A stretch of DNA of 64,000 nucleotides, taken from the NCBI GenBank assembly GCA_021464245.1, contig JADCRB010000068.1:9900720-9964719 (forward strand), given 5' to 3'. A model generated the notes under the pieces. That model ran no database searches and was not told the DNA's origin. It saw only the letters and a list, made by a program, of their open reading frames with translations. Position numbers and translations under genes: made by a program. This DNA comes from Carallia brachiata (lineage: Eukaryota > Streptophyta > Magnoliopsida > Malpighiales > Rhizophoraceae). Each line of letters starts with the position of its first letter. Position 1 is the first letter of the stretch. Positions 23,500 through 36,015 of this stretch are shown here, one piece after another.

Positions 23500-26400
23500 C
23501 GTGACCAGAACTGAACCAAAATTAAAACCGAAATGGAATCAAAATTGATTTGAAACATATTCCAGAACCGAATCGAGTGCAAAATATTAATTGAAACCAG
23601 AATTGAACAGCAAGAAATTGATTCTATATACTATTTCTTATGACCCGAAACCGGCATTGGTTAACCGAACATCTAGTTGCGTCTTCATCCTAGAGTATTC
23701 GTTTCCATGTCATTCAAAAAAAAAAAATGTTAAAAGAAGTGATTTCTCAAGAATCACACTTAAGGTAGTAAATGAGAAATAATTTCACATTTTATACTAT
23801 TTCTGCAACAAATATGCCACATTTCCTAAAATTGATTCAAAATTTTAAAGTAAACTTCCATTGTATTTCCATTAGCTTCTTGGCATTGCCAATTAACTAT
23901 AAAGCGATTGCCAAGGTATCATCAAGAGCATATTCCAAATGATATGCGCGTAAAATTTGTACGAATGTACCAAAAATAAATTTTGTAAGACCATGGGCAG
24001 AAAGTCAAGTCAATCGATTCAATATCGAACGCTTACAGAACATGCCATTCTCAATCGATCCTTGGACAATGTCCACATAAAATATGGTCGAAAAAATAAA
24101 TTATTCGAACCCCATTTGATAAGGTCTACGTATTGTTGTCTCTCATTTTTATGCTCACAAGTTTAATACATATATACCTCCAACCTTGTTGTCTGGCATT
24201 GATAAGGTCCACGTATTGTTTTCTCTAGTTGTAAAGAAGATCGTTGGTTTCATATAAGTTCATGATTTGATTCTTTGTTAAAATTTTTGATAGGACTGAA
24301 CGTATGACTAAACATGCAAAGTTACACGAGTGACTAATTGAACCTTTTATATTGACTACCACGGAATTTGCTTCTCAAGCGAGTTTCGGATGCAGGTTAG
24401 ACTACTGAGTACTGAATAGTGTGAGAAAGCAATTTTCCACGACGAAACTGAATAGTTTCACCCCCACTTTCTTTTTTTTTTTTTTTTAGTAATTTAACTC
24501 TGATTAGAACTCCGATGTAGACTTTCAACCTTGATGAAGATGATTTCAATATTAATTAAAAGTTAAAACAAGTGAACTACCGAAGATTTAGTGTATTTAA
24601 CTCTTTTATTTTTTTTTATTAAATACGTTTTACAATGTTCGACACATATTTGAAGAGTATTAAATGAGTATCATCTTCGATACATATATCTTACATAGAC
24701 ACCTATCAATTTAGTATTATTATGCATGAGAGCTTTGTTTGGATCCAGGACAACTTCTGTAAATATTATAACCACTATGCCATAATTTGGAAAATTAAAT
24801 TCATGATGCTTCCATAACCGATATCCATCAAAATCTTTGAATATTTCATTTCAACTTCTTTGAAACTTTCTTTTCTTTTCTTTTTTTTTTTAAAAAAGTA
24901 AAGATAGATAACTTCATTCAAGGTTGCATTGTCTGCGTACATGGAAATTGGAAATTGGGAACACGGTTGCAACACGGTTGCATTGTCTGCGTACCTGGAA
25001 ATTGGGAATCATAATTTTCTTTGCTTTCCAAGGTTCAATCGAAAATGTAATTTTTGTTTGTTTGTTATCTTTTTAACGAGAGAGTGACAACTGAACTAAC
25101 CCAAATGTTCCCTCCCATCCAAGGCAAAATCAACATCCAGAGTCACGGGGACGGCATTCATTGCTGAAATGAATTTGGTCCATCAATTTGACAAGTTCAC
25201 TCAACGACTCAAGTCTTTTTGGTCTTGATCTTTCTGCTGGTAGACAGTGAAAAGCAATCTCAAAGCTTTAGTCACAAGATAAACATTTTGTTTTTTTTGA
25301 GACACACAAGATAAACAATATTATTGGAGTGAGATCTCATCAAGTGAGATTTCAACTGGCCATGTCCGCAATGGTGCTATTATGGTGTCTATTTTTCCTT
25401 CTTTTTGTCTAGTTACAAGTAGGAAATGAAACATAAAAATTGTCATTGGAGCAAAATTACGTGGACACTTTTCTTAAAAAAAAAAGGATTACGTGGACAG
25501 AGTAAGTACGGAGTTAATTCAACGATATTTAATTATCTATTTATTTATTTTCAAATTCCATACATCTTTGACGGTTCAATAATTTAGATTACTTTATATC
25601 CATCACATGCTCAGAATTGCATATCCAGAAGAAGGCTCAAATGACAAGTGACTAGGAAGACCAAAGTGCTAAAGATTAAGTAATTTTGTTTTCCTCTATC
25701 TTTCTTCGTAATAAACTCGCGTGATATGTGGATTTAATTATGTTTATTAACAAAATTATTTTATTTTATTCAAAAAAATTCTAATTTTCAGTATTACTTT
25801 TTAGGAATTTTTATTTTTTTTTTGAGAAAATAAAACAATTTTTTTTCTTTTTAAGAAAAAAAAGAAAGATTTGAGAGTATTTTTTATTTTCTTTTTATTT
25901 GAGGAAATTTTAACATAATTATTTTATTTTTTTAAGAAAAGATAGGTAAATTTTAGAGATTTTTTTAAATCTTTTTTCTTTGAATTGGGAGAATAGTTTT
26001 TTTCTTCTTTTTTTATTATTTTCTTTTATTAGAAAATTTTATAATTATAAATATTTAATTAAATTCAAAGTAGGAATGTATAAATCAATAGATTCCTTAT
26101 TTAATTATAATTAAATTTCTATTATTGATTTATAAAATTTTAATTCTGATTGTATTAGAATTTTTTATATTTATAAGATATTTTAATATTTTTAATTTGT
26201 GAATTTATAAGAGATTGTCACATAGTAGAGAAAGAAAAAACTGAAATTTTATCTCGATTTTAATTTTATATATTTAAATATAGATTTAGCTCATTGGTCC
26301 TACTTTCTCAAAGCTCATTGGATGAACAAAAAAGATTAAATAATTCTTTTTCTAGAATTGACATCGTCATTGGTTTAATTGAAATCCCAACTTTGTACAC

Positions 26401-27004
26401 TTTTTGTTGCCGTCTCGAATTGAGGGAGTACAGTTTCAGGCATCCTTTGTGTAGTACTAGGAAGTTTCAAACGAGTTTCCATAACTAATAGAATAGCATA
26501 AGGATAAATGTTGGTATAATATTATTCTTTGTCAGCGGTAATACTTATTTAAACGTAATTGAACTTTGCTTTTGCAATACATATGCTTCAATCTTATAAG
26601 CTTATGTTTAGTTTTCTTTTTTATTTGGTTAAAAAAATAAAAAAAATAAGAAAAATACTTTATAATTTTGTTAAAAAAAATTATGCCTTTATACTATATA
26701 AATAATTGGATCACGGGTTGAACTCATAGAAGAACAAATTTCATAATACTCATTAAAAATTACAGTCCCTTTTAATATTATATATATTTAAACGTATATC
26801 TAATTTCAACTAACACTTCGATAGAAATTCACTTGAACTGATGACCTTTCAATCAAACGAACGATCTCTCAGCTACAAAGCCGGTGTAACATTTATAATT
26901 GGAGAGAGTGACATTTTTATGAAACTTGCCCAGCAAGTTTCTTCCAAGCCGGCAATTCTACAGCATTTTGACGGAGTCCCCCCCTTTTGCTCCTAAATTC
27001 CAGG

Positions 27005-27107
27005 TTAGGTTGCACAGACACGGATACGGCGACACGGACAGGACGGACACGGATACAGCGATATGTCAATTTTAAAAAAATTAGGATACGGACACGGCAT
27101 AGACACG

Positions 27108-27153
<46 letters not shown>

Positions 27154-27579
27154 TAAAATATAAATTATAACTTAAAATATAACATATATAAATTTAATTT
27201 TTATTAAAATAAATCTTATAAAATATATTTTTTAAGTATATTTAAAATCTCACAATATATATTAAATAATAAATATTAATAAAAAACGATAACTTTAAAA
27301 AAAATTCAAATCTTTTCCAATTCCTACTCTCCTTCATTTGAATTTAAAACACAAAAAAAAAGGCAACGACAAACCCATCCCTTTTCATTTTTTTACTTTT
27401 CTTTTTGTTAGCTGTGTCCGCGTGTCCTCAGCGTGTCCGAGCCGTGTTCGATTTTTTTTTTTCAAAATTTTTTTGGCAGACACTTTTTGGCGTGTCGGAC
27501 ACGTGTCCGTGCCGTGTCCGTATCCGAGAAGTGTCCAACACGGACACTTCCTTAAAATAGGCGTGTCCGTGCATCCTTG
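27005..27579. mobile_element. hAT-type MITE, CACGGACACG family (copy 1, 575 bp)
   Basis: Perfect 8-bp target duplication ATTCCAGG at 26997-27004 and 27580-27587. The ends are inverted: TTAGGTTGCACAGACACGG on the left, CAAGGATGCACGGACACGCC reading in from the right. The interior is AT-rich and includes an (AT)n run (27112-27148). The other arm of the inverted duplication has one ATTCCAGG at the matching site (about 38070, minus strand) and no insert, which confirms both ends. Confidence 0.93.
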
Positions 27580-27896
27580 ATTCCAGGGCTACTGAAATCT
27601 TACCAAAGCATTTATATATTTCTTAGGCATGGTACATGTGTAGAGAATTTTTGCCAAATTTTTACTTCATTAACACGTTAAAATACAATAAAAATGTATC
27701 TTTTTATAATTATATTGATAAAATATAAATAAAAAAATTTATTACTTTATTTTATTGTTTCAAAAAATATTAATGTGATTATAAAATAATGAAAACTCGT
27801 TGCATTTGAATGCCTTAATTAAACAAAAATCAAACAAAAATTCTCTATGTTTACTTTTTCTTATATTCATTTTCTTTTTCATTGTAGGAGTTCAAG

Positions 27897-28388
27897 GTAG
27901 GATGCACAGACACGGGACATGCACATGACATGACACGGACACGGAGACACGAAAACTCTTAAAAAATTAGGATATGAGTACGATATAGATGCGACTATAA
28001 AATATTTTAAATATTATATATATGTAATTTAAATATTTTTAATAAATTTAAAATCTATTCTACGTAAAATTCATAATAATAATAATTATAATATTTTACG
28101 ATATAATTTGTACTTGTTAAGAATTTTAAAAGAATATTATGTGTGTATATATATATGTGTGTAATAAAATATTTAAGAAAATTATATATGTACGCGTGTG
28201 TGTGTGGTGTGTGTACTCGTGAATTAGAAATGTTCGACATATGTGTCTGAATTTTTTGCATTTTTATTTTTTGTAAGACACGTTTTACAATATTTGAAAC
28301 GTGTCAGAGGACTGTCGGACGAGTGTCATCTCTGAGACGTATTACCGATACAAATATATATCATTTTAGAGGTATCCGTGCATCTTAT
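27897..28388. mobile_element. hAT-type MITE, CACGGACACG family (copy 2, 492 bp)
   Basis: The left end GTAGGATGCACAGACACGG and the right end CCGTGCATCTTAT match the copy at 27005-27579. The flanking 8-mers AGTTCAAG and AGCTCAGA are similar but not identical, so the insertion is older or the target copy has decayed. The right arm near 37890-37915 reads across this point without the element. Confidence 0.8.
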
Positions 28389-28792
28389 AGCTCAGAGCTG
28401 GGGGTTGACATAAAGGCTATTATTGGCAACTAAACTGGATGAGCCTCGATAAATTAGAAAAATGATACACTTTATTGCATCCATAATAAATAAATAATTC
28501 CTCATGTAGAATACTTTTTTTTTTCTTTTATTCTTTAACACCGAGCCATTCCTTGCGTACCAAGTATATGAAATCAAATATTCAAATCAAATAAATCTGG
28601 ATTGCCACATAAAATGGGTTCCTTACATATATTTAATAAGAAATGGATTTTGAGTTAAAACTTAGAACTTAAGTGAGGTAAGGTTTGAACTCTGAGAGTT
28701 GGTGTGTGTATATTTGTTTATTTATTTATTTTTTTTGTGAACTTATACATTTATTCTTACATTGTTACATATTAACAATTCCTTTTAGGAAG

Positions 28793-28870
28793 CCTTGCAC
28801 ATAGTCTAGTTGGTTAAAGTTTAATATCTTCAAATTTTAAATTTGAAATTTAAACTCTAAATTTAGCGCT
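28793..28870 (+). repeat. Possible degraded tRNA-derived SINE head
   Basis: TAGTCTAGTTGGTTAAAG resembles a tRNA-type pol III A box (TAGCTCAGTTGGTTAGAG). A weak B-box-like TTGAAATTTAAA follows about 35 bp later. No poly-A end or target duplication was identified, so this is a tentative call. Confidence 0.3.
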
Positions 28871-30816
28871 TATCTTCCTCTCTCGTCTCCCTTCCTTTAC
28901 GTTAGATTATTAGTTCTGATGGACAAAAAAAACAGTTCATTTTAGGGATGGAACTCGGCCCCACTAGAAGCGGACTAAATTGGAATAAAAAAGATGAAGG
29001 GCCCCAAATTGTATTGAAGATGTTACTGTCATGAGCAAGACTGCCCCCACGACGAGGGCCTCTAAAAGTTTCGGAATTCAAAGAGTTTACATTGCATTTT
29101 TGAGGTTTTTTTTTTTTTTTTTTGTGGTTAATGATTTATTTCTTATATGAAAAAGCCAAAAAGGTATGAAATAGCCGGAAAATATTAAGTTAATTAGTTG
29201 GTTGGATGTCGGGTGTCACTGTCAGTACAGTTGTATGTTTTTTTCTTTGTACTTTGTTATTGCTCTAATTAAATTTCGGATCAATCGAGACTATAAGCCT
29301 CTCATCAAAGATTCTTAACACCACATTAATTTGAAAAATTCATGATTTTATAATTTGATTAGAGTATCTAAATTTTTAATCCCAACATCAAAGTTTCAAG
29401 CTATATTGCCACCAACCCTAAAAAAAATATTTCATATATAATTAAGGAAAAAGCTTCAGTGACAAAGGTTTTTTTAGCCCAACAGAGTATCCGAACGTAA
29501 CGAGAGTTTAATTTTAAATAGTAATATTCATATTTTTAACAACAAAATTTTATCACTTAATTTTTTCTTACTTAAAATATATACGTTATTGCTAAAAATT
29601 ACAATGTTGTTACTATTGAGCAAATTGTCGGGCTGCAATCCTCGGACATCCAACCGGTGCTCATTAATTAATATCTAAATCCATTTCTTCTTCCACTTTT
29701 GTTTATTATTACGGTTCATTCTTTCCAAAATATCATTTTCTGGTGCAAGTTTTATTTGATACAACCAGTCATATAAGGTCAACACTTCAAGCAAGGCCAC
29801 TTGCCCCCTCTCCCAGTCCCAACCAAAAAAAAAAAAACCCAAAAAAATATCTGCTATCATAAAAGAGATCTCTATATCTCTGAATCTATCATGTCTCAAA
29901 AACCAGACTCCTTTTCCTCATATTTTCCAATACAAGGCATCATGAAGAGCAAACCATAAAAGTAAACCATAACAGAAAGGCATGCAACTGTAACATTGCT
30001 AGCAGTAGAGAAGAAGGGTTGAAATTTCTGCTATGTAAGTTGGTAAAGGTTTCACCGTTTTCCGGCTTAGACAAGGTGCGGGAGCCAGTTGTCAATAGCC
30101 AGTTTCCGGCGGTTGCAGGCCTAATTGCTTTTATAAACTGACACTTCATTCCAAGGTAGTGATACATATGTACTGCAAAAATGATTTTAATATATTACTG
30201 GTCCATTCCCAAGTTTGTCATTCATGGTGGACTTTTTCTTCAACCAGATCAGTCAGTCAAAGAAGTAGTATACGTAATCACTCAAGGCCAAACCACAATT
30301 TGACGAGAAAAGAAAAGTGGGTTAGAACGTACTAAGCCAATCAGTTGCTTTGGGTGCTTCTATCCTCAATTCTCAGGCGGTTGGCACGATAATCAACACA
30401 GGTGAGAATATATTATATCCCATTTTGATGAAAATTAATAGCGGTCTCGTTTCCTTAGCATCAGGCCATTAAGCTGATAAATTAATACATCAGAAAAAAA
30501 AAAAGAAAAAAGAAAACACAGAATTCCGCGCGCTTTGTTTGTGTATGTAACTATGTATATGAAAGCTTGCTGATTATGTGTGGCCTAAAGTTGAAACAAA
30601 GTGGAAGAAATGGTCCAAAAATTCTTTTTCGCAATTCGCTCATTTTTCTAATTACTTCAGATTAGAAATATGAGCTACATGCTGCATAAATCCAAATGCA
30701 ATGTTGATTGTCTTATAATTAAGTGGCTCTGCTGATTATGGCTTTCGTTAATGTTAAATCACTCTAATTTAAGAAATCTCAAGAACTGATGATTCTTGCC
30801 TCCAACAGAGCCATAT

Positions 30817-33022
30817 ATGGAAGCAAATCTGATGGAGACAGCGAACCAGGGACATGTCGACCAGCTATATCAGATTCTCGCAAGAGAACCAGAAGTTCTG
30901 GAGCATCTGAATAACATTCCCTTTGATGAGACTCCTGTCCATATAGCTGCAAGAGCCGGGAACACCCATTTCGCGGTGGAGGTTGCAAGACTGAAGCCAT
31001 CACTCGCATCAAAGCTGAACAAAGATGGGCTTAGCGCGATGCACCTGGCCGTGGAAAGGAAAAAAGTTGATACTGTTAGAGGACTTTTAGCCATAGAGCC
31101 AGACCTGATCCGAATCAAAGGAAAAGGAGGGATGACGCCTTTGCATCTTGTAGCTAAAATGGGGGATGTTTCTTTATTGCAAGAACTTTTATTCTCCTGT
31201 CCCTCGTCCATAGAGGACTCAACAATTCGCCGGGAAACTGCGCTTCACATTGCCGTTAAACACAGGCAATTGGGAGCCCTTCGGGTTCTTTTCGGGTTCG
31301 TTCACCGGGTGAGCAAGGAAGAGATTCTGAACTGGAAAGATGAAGGTGGCAATACCATCTTGCATCTTGCAGTATCCATGAATTCGCTCAAGGTAAATCC
31401 CAATTCCCAATATTACGTTCATTTTTTATTTAAAAGACGTATTAGTACACCAAACATCATTACTCCAAGGATGGAAAGAACCGGATCGGACCGATCGGTT
31501 CAACCGAAAAAATTGGGAACCAGTCCCTTGTCCGGTCTGGTTCAAACTTAAAAATGAAATTTGGACCGGACGGAAAAAACCGGTCAAAAACCGGAAAAAC
31601 CGATCAAAAATTGAGAAAATCGGCAAAAAACAGGACCGGTTGAACCGGTTCAGTTTAAACCAAAAAATTTTAAATTATAATCTGACCCAAAACTTTATCT
31701 AAATTATAATTAAAACTCTAATTTTAACTAAAAATTTTAATTTAATCCTCAATTGATTAAAAATTTCAATTTAATTTTTAAAATTATAAAATTAATATTT
31801 AATCACTATTTTGTTAATTTTGTTAAATATATTTTTAAATATTAAAAATTTTTCAATATAAAATTAATTTTCAATATAAAATTAATCTTTAAAATTTTTT
31901 TAATTAATTTTTATAAATTATATTTTGTTAAATATACTAATTATAATATCCTTAATGTATGTAAATATTAATATAATTCTTAAAATACATTTTATTTTAA
32001 ATATTTATTATCATTCTTATATAATATAACATTTTATACAATTATATAAACTATATAAAAATTTAATTTTGATATATTTAATATTAAATACCGGTTTAAC
32101 CGCTGTTTTACCGGTCGAACCGGTTGAACCTTGAACCTCTCAACTTTCGGGTTCAATAACCGGTTCGGTTCTGTGAACCTTGCATTACTCATCTTTTTAC
32201 AAACAAAGAATTTTTCCAACAGATATTAATGAGTTTCAAGTCACAAAATAGAGTAACATTATCGTTATACAATACACGCCTTTTCCTTCCTTTCTTTCTT
32301 TTATTTGAACATTAATTTAATTGTCAGCTTAGCTACATTTTTATTGAATGAATATGAAGGCAGCAGAGTTGTTGGTGAATAATGTCAACATAGACTCGAA
32401 GAATATCGAAAATGCCTCGGCTATGGACATCTTTGAGAATCAAGGGCCAGCACAGATCCCAGATATGGGAATCATATTGGGCCGGGCGTCAATGGTTTCG
32501 TATTTCATAAACTCACTAATCCAGAGGCGAGACAGGCACCTGGGAGTCATCGGCCATGCCCGAGGCCTCGGAAACATTGCCGTTGACATTCGCAGCGTAG
32601 TCCTTGTGGTTGCCGTTTTGATAGCAACAGCAACCTACCAAGCCGTCCTCAGCCCGCCAGGCGGGTACTGGCAGGACAGCAATCCGCCGCACGAGGCCGG
32701 GAAAATGATCATGACAGACTGGGAAAGCTCTTACTTTGGCCTGTTAAACACGGCCGGATTCTGTGCTTCCGTGTGCACGATCATTGTCCTGGTCATGGGG
32801 CTGCCATTCGCGTTTTTCCTGGAAAGCTGCACCATGTACATGTCATGCTCATACTTCGTTTGTGTATTTACAATCTTCCCAACTCTGGACCTAACCACAA
32901 TGTTCCTTCTATTGATGTTTGGGGCCGTCTTGATCTTCTTCCACCTGCTGGCTTTTGAAATCCATCGCCGGAAACGGGAGAGGCGTCGTGTGGGGAAAGG
33001 TGCTTGGAACCTGGAGAATTGA
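30817..33022 (+). CDS. ACD6-like ankyrin-repeat/PGG-domain membrane protein (412 aa, open)
   Basis: Exon 1 is 30817-31392 (192 codons, donor CAAG|GTAAAT). Exon 2 is about 32360-33022. The ATG at 30817 (MEANLMETANQGHVDQLY) is preferred. Exon 1 holds about four ankyrin repeats, with the marks TPVHIAARAGNTHFA, SAMHLAVERK, MTPLHLVAKMGD and TALHIAVKHRQ. Exon 2 holds the PGG domain (QAVLSPPGGYWQDS) and four hydrophobic segments ending in FFHLLAFEIHRRKR. This is the layout of plant ACD6-like proteins, which sit in membranes and regulate salicylate-linked defence; the role here is by family only. The exon 2 acceptor has a weak pyrimidine tract, so its exact position is uncertain. The intron is enlarged by a hAT MITE. 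An AATAAA lies about 97 bp after the stop. The mirrored copy at 34641-36015 carries a nonsense codon, so this one is the likely functional member. Confidence 0.9.
31466..32182. mobile_element. hAT-type MITE, ACCGG-rich ends (copy 2, 717 bp), in the ankyrin gene intron
   Basis: Perfect 8-bp target duplication CATTACTC at 31458-31465 and 32183-32190. The ends are CAAGGATGGAAAGAACCGG on the left and CAAGGTTCACAGAACCG reading in from the right. CAAGG ends and an 8-bp duplication fit hAT. The mirrored gene has a short intron with a single ATTACT at the matching place and no insert. Related to 8649-9116. Confidence 0.93.
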
Positions 33023-33085
33023 CAGTGTATTTGTCAAAGGAAATGAAGTAGTTGCACAATGGTTGAGATCTTATGTGTCTAATTT

Positions 33086-34539
33086 TTGCAGCTCCCTTGT
33101 GTTTTCCTTGTACAAGACAATAAAAAGCTTGTGATGTGAGTGTGCGCTTGTAAAATTTGAGGTTTTTGCTTTCCCTTTAATGTTTGGTACAATGTTTAAT
33201 TTTATCTATATTTTTTGACAATTTATTAAATTTTACCTATCACATTCTTTTTTATAAAAACTGACCACCCATTACATTACTTTCGTCATACAAATTCTAC
33301 CCTAGATCACTTTTTCTACCCCACCAGTCTCCTCCCTCCTCCATTTCTCTCTCTTTGCCATAAGTAATCATCAAATTATGATGATTATGAGAAGATTATA
33401 TCTTCTTTACATATCTATCATCTGGCCTTAATTTAGAACTCATTTTGTGTACACACCTCAGTATACTTTAGTAATTTCTTATGAAAATTTTTTTTTTCCA
33501 AACAAACTCTCAAATTCTTAGTACGAACGCACCTAGAAAATTTGATCTGCACAATCGTAAGTTTGTCCTTAAAAAAAAAAGCTACTAAAAAGACAAAAGG
33601 ATTAAACTTAATTTTATTTTCTTTAGCCATCATATAACAGAAGAAAGAAAATTTGAAGCATATATATATTAGGAGATTGCAAATTGCGCCAGAATTGATA
33701 TAATTTAGTTTTTCTAATTTCTTGGCTGTTCGCTTTTCCTTTTGGAAAAGATTTTTGAGACGTGAACGTTGTTTGCGAATTGAATATTTCTTGAAGTTTC
33801 AATTTTCAGAGGATGAAATTTTTAGCGTTTCTCTATTTAAAAAGTAATTTTAATATATTTGCATTTTAGATGCTCAAATTAAATCAATGCCCAAACCTGT
33901 CATCGAGTTATGGAATTTGAATATGATTGAACAGGTCTCAAATTAGTACAAGAAAACCCAAATAATACAAAGAGCACCATTAAAGTACCAGAATATTGGT
34001 GTCCGAAAAATTTGTCCGATGCAATTTCTTGTCTCTTTTTTTGCAATCAGTACTTTACTTTTTGAAACTAAATTTTGATAAGATGTATTCTTTTTTTTTT
34101 TGTCGCAAAAAATAAAGATATAATTACAAAAAAAAAAAGAAAGCCATTGCATTCCAACAAAATTTTCAAACATAATTCTTTTGATGCTGTAACTTTTTTG
34201 TAATACAAATGTGTGCGACTTACCAGTTAGAGCTTCATTACATGAATGTCATGAAATTGACGCATACTAAATATGGATTCGCATTTATTATCATAATTGT
34301 AAATTGTAAATTTAGATTTTTTTTCTATATAATTACAATCATGTAAATAAAAAAGTGCAATTAAAGATAGTACAATATGCAACCGACATAAACACAATCA
34401 GCAACAGACCTACAATGAACAATTCACTCTTCCACTAGTTCATTGTAAAATATTATCTTTGTAAATTATAACTATGCATTTTTTTAGCGGTAGACTCGAA
34501 ATTTCAAAACAAAAAAAAAGGCCACCTCACCCTATGATT
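33086..34539. other. Spacer at the centre of the inverted duplication
   Basis: About 1.45 kb between the two convergent ankyrin genes with no gene seen. It is AT-rich and contains a short TA-flanked MITE at 33988-34189. Confidence 0.6.
33988..34189. mobile_element. Short TA-flanked MITE (copy 1, 202 bp)
   Basis: Shares its whole length with 61996-62198, including GATAAGATGTATTC-type and ATAATTACAAAAAA-type blocks. The ends form an inverted repeat: CCAGAATATTGGTGTCCGAA against CAGCATCAAAAGAATTATG reading in from the right. Flanked by TA on both sides. TA flanks suggest a mariner/Stowaway-like family, but TA is common by chance here. Confidence 0.7.
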
Positions 34540-34640
34540 CCCTTCTCCAAGATCTCAATGTCCACAAATCGTTTCAATTTGTACAATACAACCACGTATA
34601 GAACAGAAAACTGACTTCATTTCCTTCGACAAATACAACA

Positions 34641-36015
34641 TCAAGTCTTCAAGTTCCAAGCACCTTTGCCCATATGACTCTTCTCCCGTTTCCGGCAATG
34701 GATTTCAAAAGCCAGCAGGTGGAAGAAGATCAAGATGGCCATAAACATCAATAGAAGGCAAAGGGTGGTTAAGTCTGTAAATACAGAAACAAAGTATGTG
34801 CATGACATGAACATAGTGCAGGCTTCCAAAAGAAACACAAATGGCAGTCCCATGACCAGGACAATGATCGTGCACACGGACGCACAAAATCCGGCCGTGT
34901 TTAACAGGCCAAAGTAAGAGCTTTCTCAGTTCGTCATGATCATTTTCCCGGCCGCGTGCGGCGGATTGCTGTCCTGCCAGTACCCGCCAGGTGGACTGAG
35001 GACGGCTTGGTGGGTTGCTGTTGCTATCAGAATGGCAACCACAAGGACTACACTGCGAATGTTACCGGCTTTGTTTCGGAGGCCTCGAGCATGGCCGATG
35101 ACTCCCAGGTGCTTGTCTCGCCTCTGGATTAGTGAGTTTATGAAATAGGAAGCCCTTGACGCCCGGCGCAATATGATTCCCGTATCTGGGTTCTGTGCTT
35201 GCCCTTGATTCTCAAAGATGTCCATAGCTGTGGAATTTTGCAGATTCTTCGCATCCATGTTGACATTATTCACCAACAACTCTGCTGCCTTCAAATTCAT
35301 TCATTTATAATGTTACTATATTTTGTGACTTAAAACTCAAGTTTGAGTCATAAAAGAAGTAATATTCTGTGTTGCGCGCTATGATACATTTTAAATATAA
35401 AAAAAAAAAAAGAATGGAATACTGGGAATTGGGATTTACCTTGAGCAAATTTGCGGCTACTGCAATTTGCAAGATGGCGTTGCCATCTTCATCTTTCCAG
35501 CTCAGAATATCTTCCTTGCTCACCCGGTGAACGAACCAGAAAAGAACCCGAAGTGCTCCCAATATCCTGTGTTTGATGGCAATGTGGAGTGCAGTTTCCC
35601 GGCGAATTGTCAAGTCCTCTATGGACAAGGGACAGCAGAATAGAAGTTCCTTCAATAATGAAACATTTCCCATTTTGGCTACAAGATGCAAAGGCGTCAT
35701 CCCTTCTTTTCCTTTGATTCGGATCAAGTCTGGGTCTATGGCTACAAGTCCTCTAACAGTATCAATATTTCCCCTTTCCACGGCCAAGTGCAATGCGCTA
35801 AGCCCATCTGTGTTCAGCTTCGATGCGAGTGATGGCTTCAGGCTTGCAACTTCCACCGCGAAGTGGGTGTTTCCGGCTCTTGAAGCCATATGGACAGGAG
35901 TCTCATCAAAGGGAATATTATCCAGACACTCTAGAACTTCTGGATCTCTTGCAAGAATCTCACATAGCTCGTCGACATGTCCCTCGTTGGCTGCCTCCTT
36001 CAGATTTTCTTCCAT
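34641..36015 (-). pseudogene. ACD6-like ankyrin/PGG gene, mirror copy with a premature stop
   Basis: Exon 1 is 36015-35440, the same 192 codons as the plus-strand copy (MEENLKEAANEGHVDELC; ankyrin marks TPVHMASRAGNTHFA, SALHLAVERGN, MTPLHLVAKMGN). Exon 2 starts near 35288 and holds LVNNVNMDAKN and SPPGGYWQDSNPP. At 34926-34928 the codon that is TGG in the other copy (MTDWESSYFG) is TGA (MTN-stop-ESSYFG). The frame after it stays open to 34641 and still encodes the remaining membrane segments (CTIIVLVMGLPF, IFFHLLAFEIH). A 15-bp in-frame deletion removes the residues equivalent to IFPTL. The predicted product keeps the ankyrin repeats and only the first membrane segment. It could be a pseudogene or a truncated, still-expressed variant. 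Confidence 0.85.

Larger units (their letters stand above)
23500..33085 (+). repeat. Left arm of a large inverted duplication
   Basis: Matches the 34540-41530 arm in reverse orientation and in the same order. Anchors seen by eye (left with right): 23640-23720 with 41330-41400; 23850-23940 with 41160-41240; 26350-26480 with 40430-40530; 26900-27000 plus 27580-27630 with 38040-38160; 28400-28430 with 37870-37900; 30110-30400 with 36460-36750; and the ankyrin gene 30817-33050 with 34600-36015. Similarity is highest in the ankyrin gene and patchy outward. The left arm is longer, partly because of three MITE insertions. Confidence 0.8.

Noticed and set aside
27338..27580. 80-codon frame with Cys/Val/Arg repeats
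   Set aside because: It is a translation of the CACGGACACG arm of a MITE and ends at the element border.
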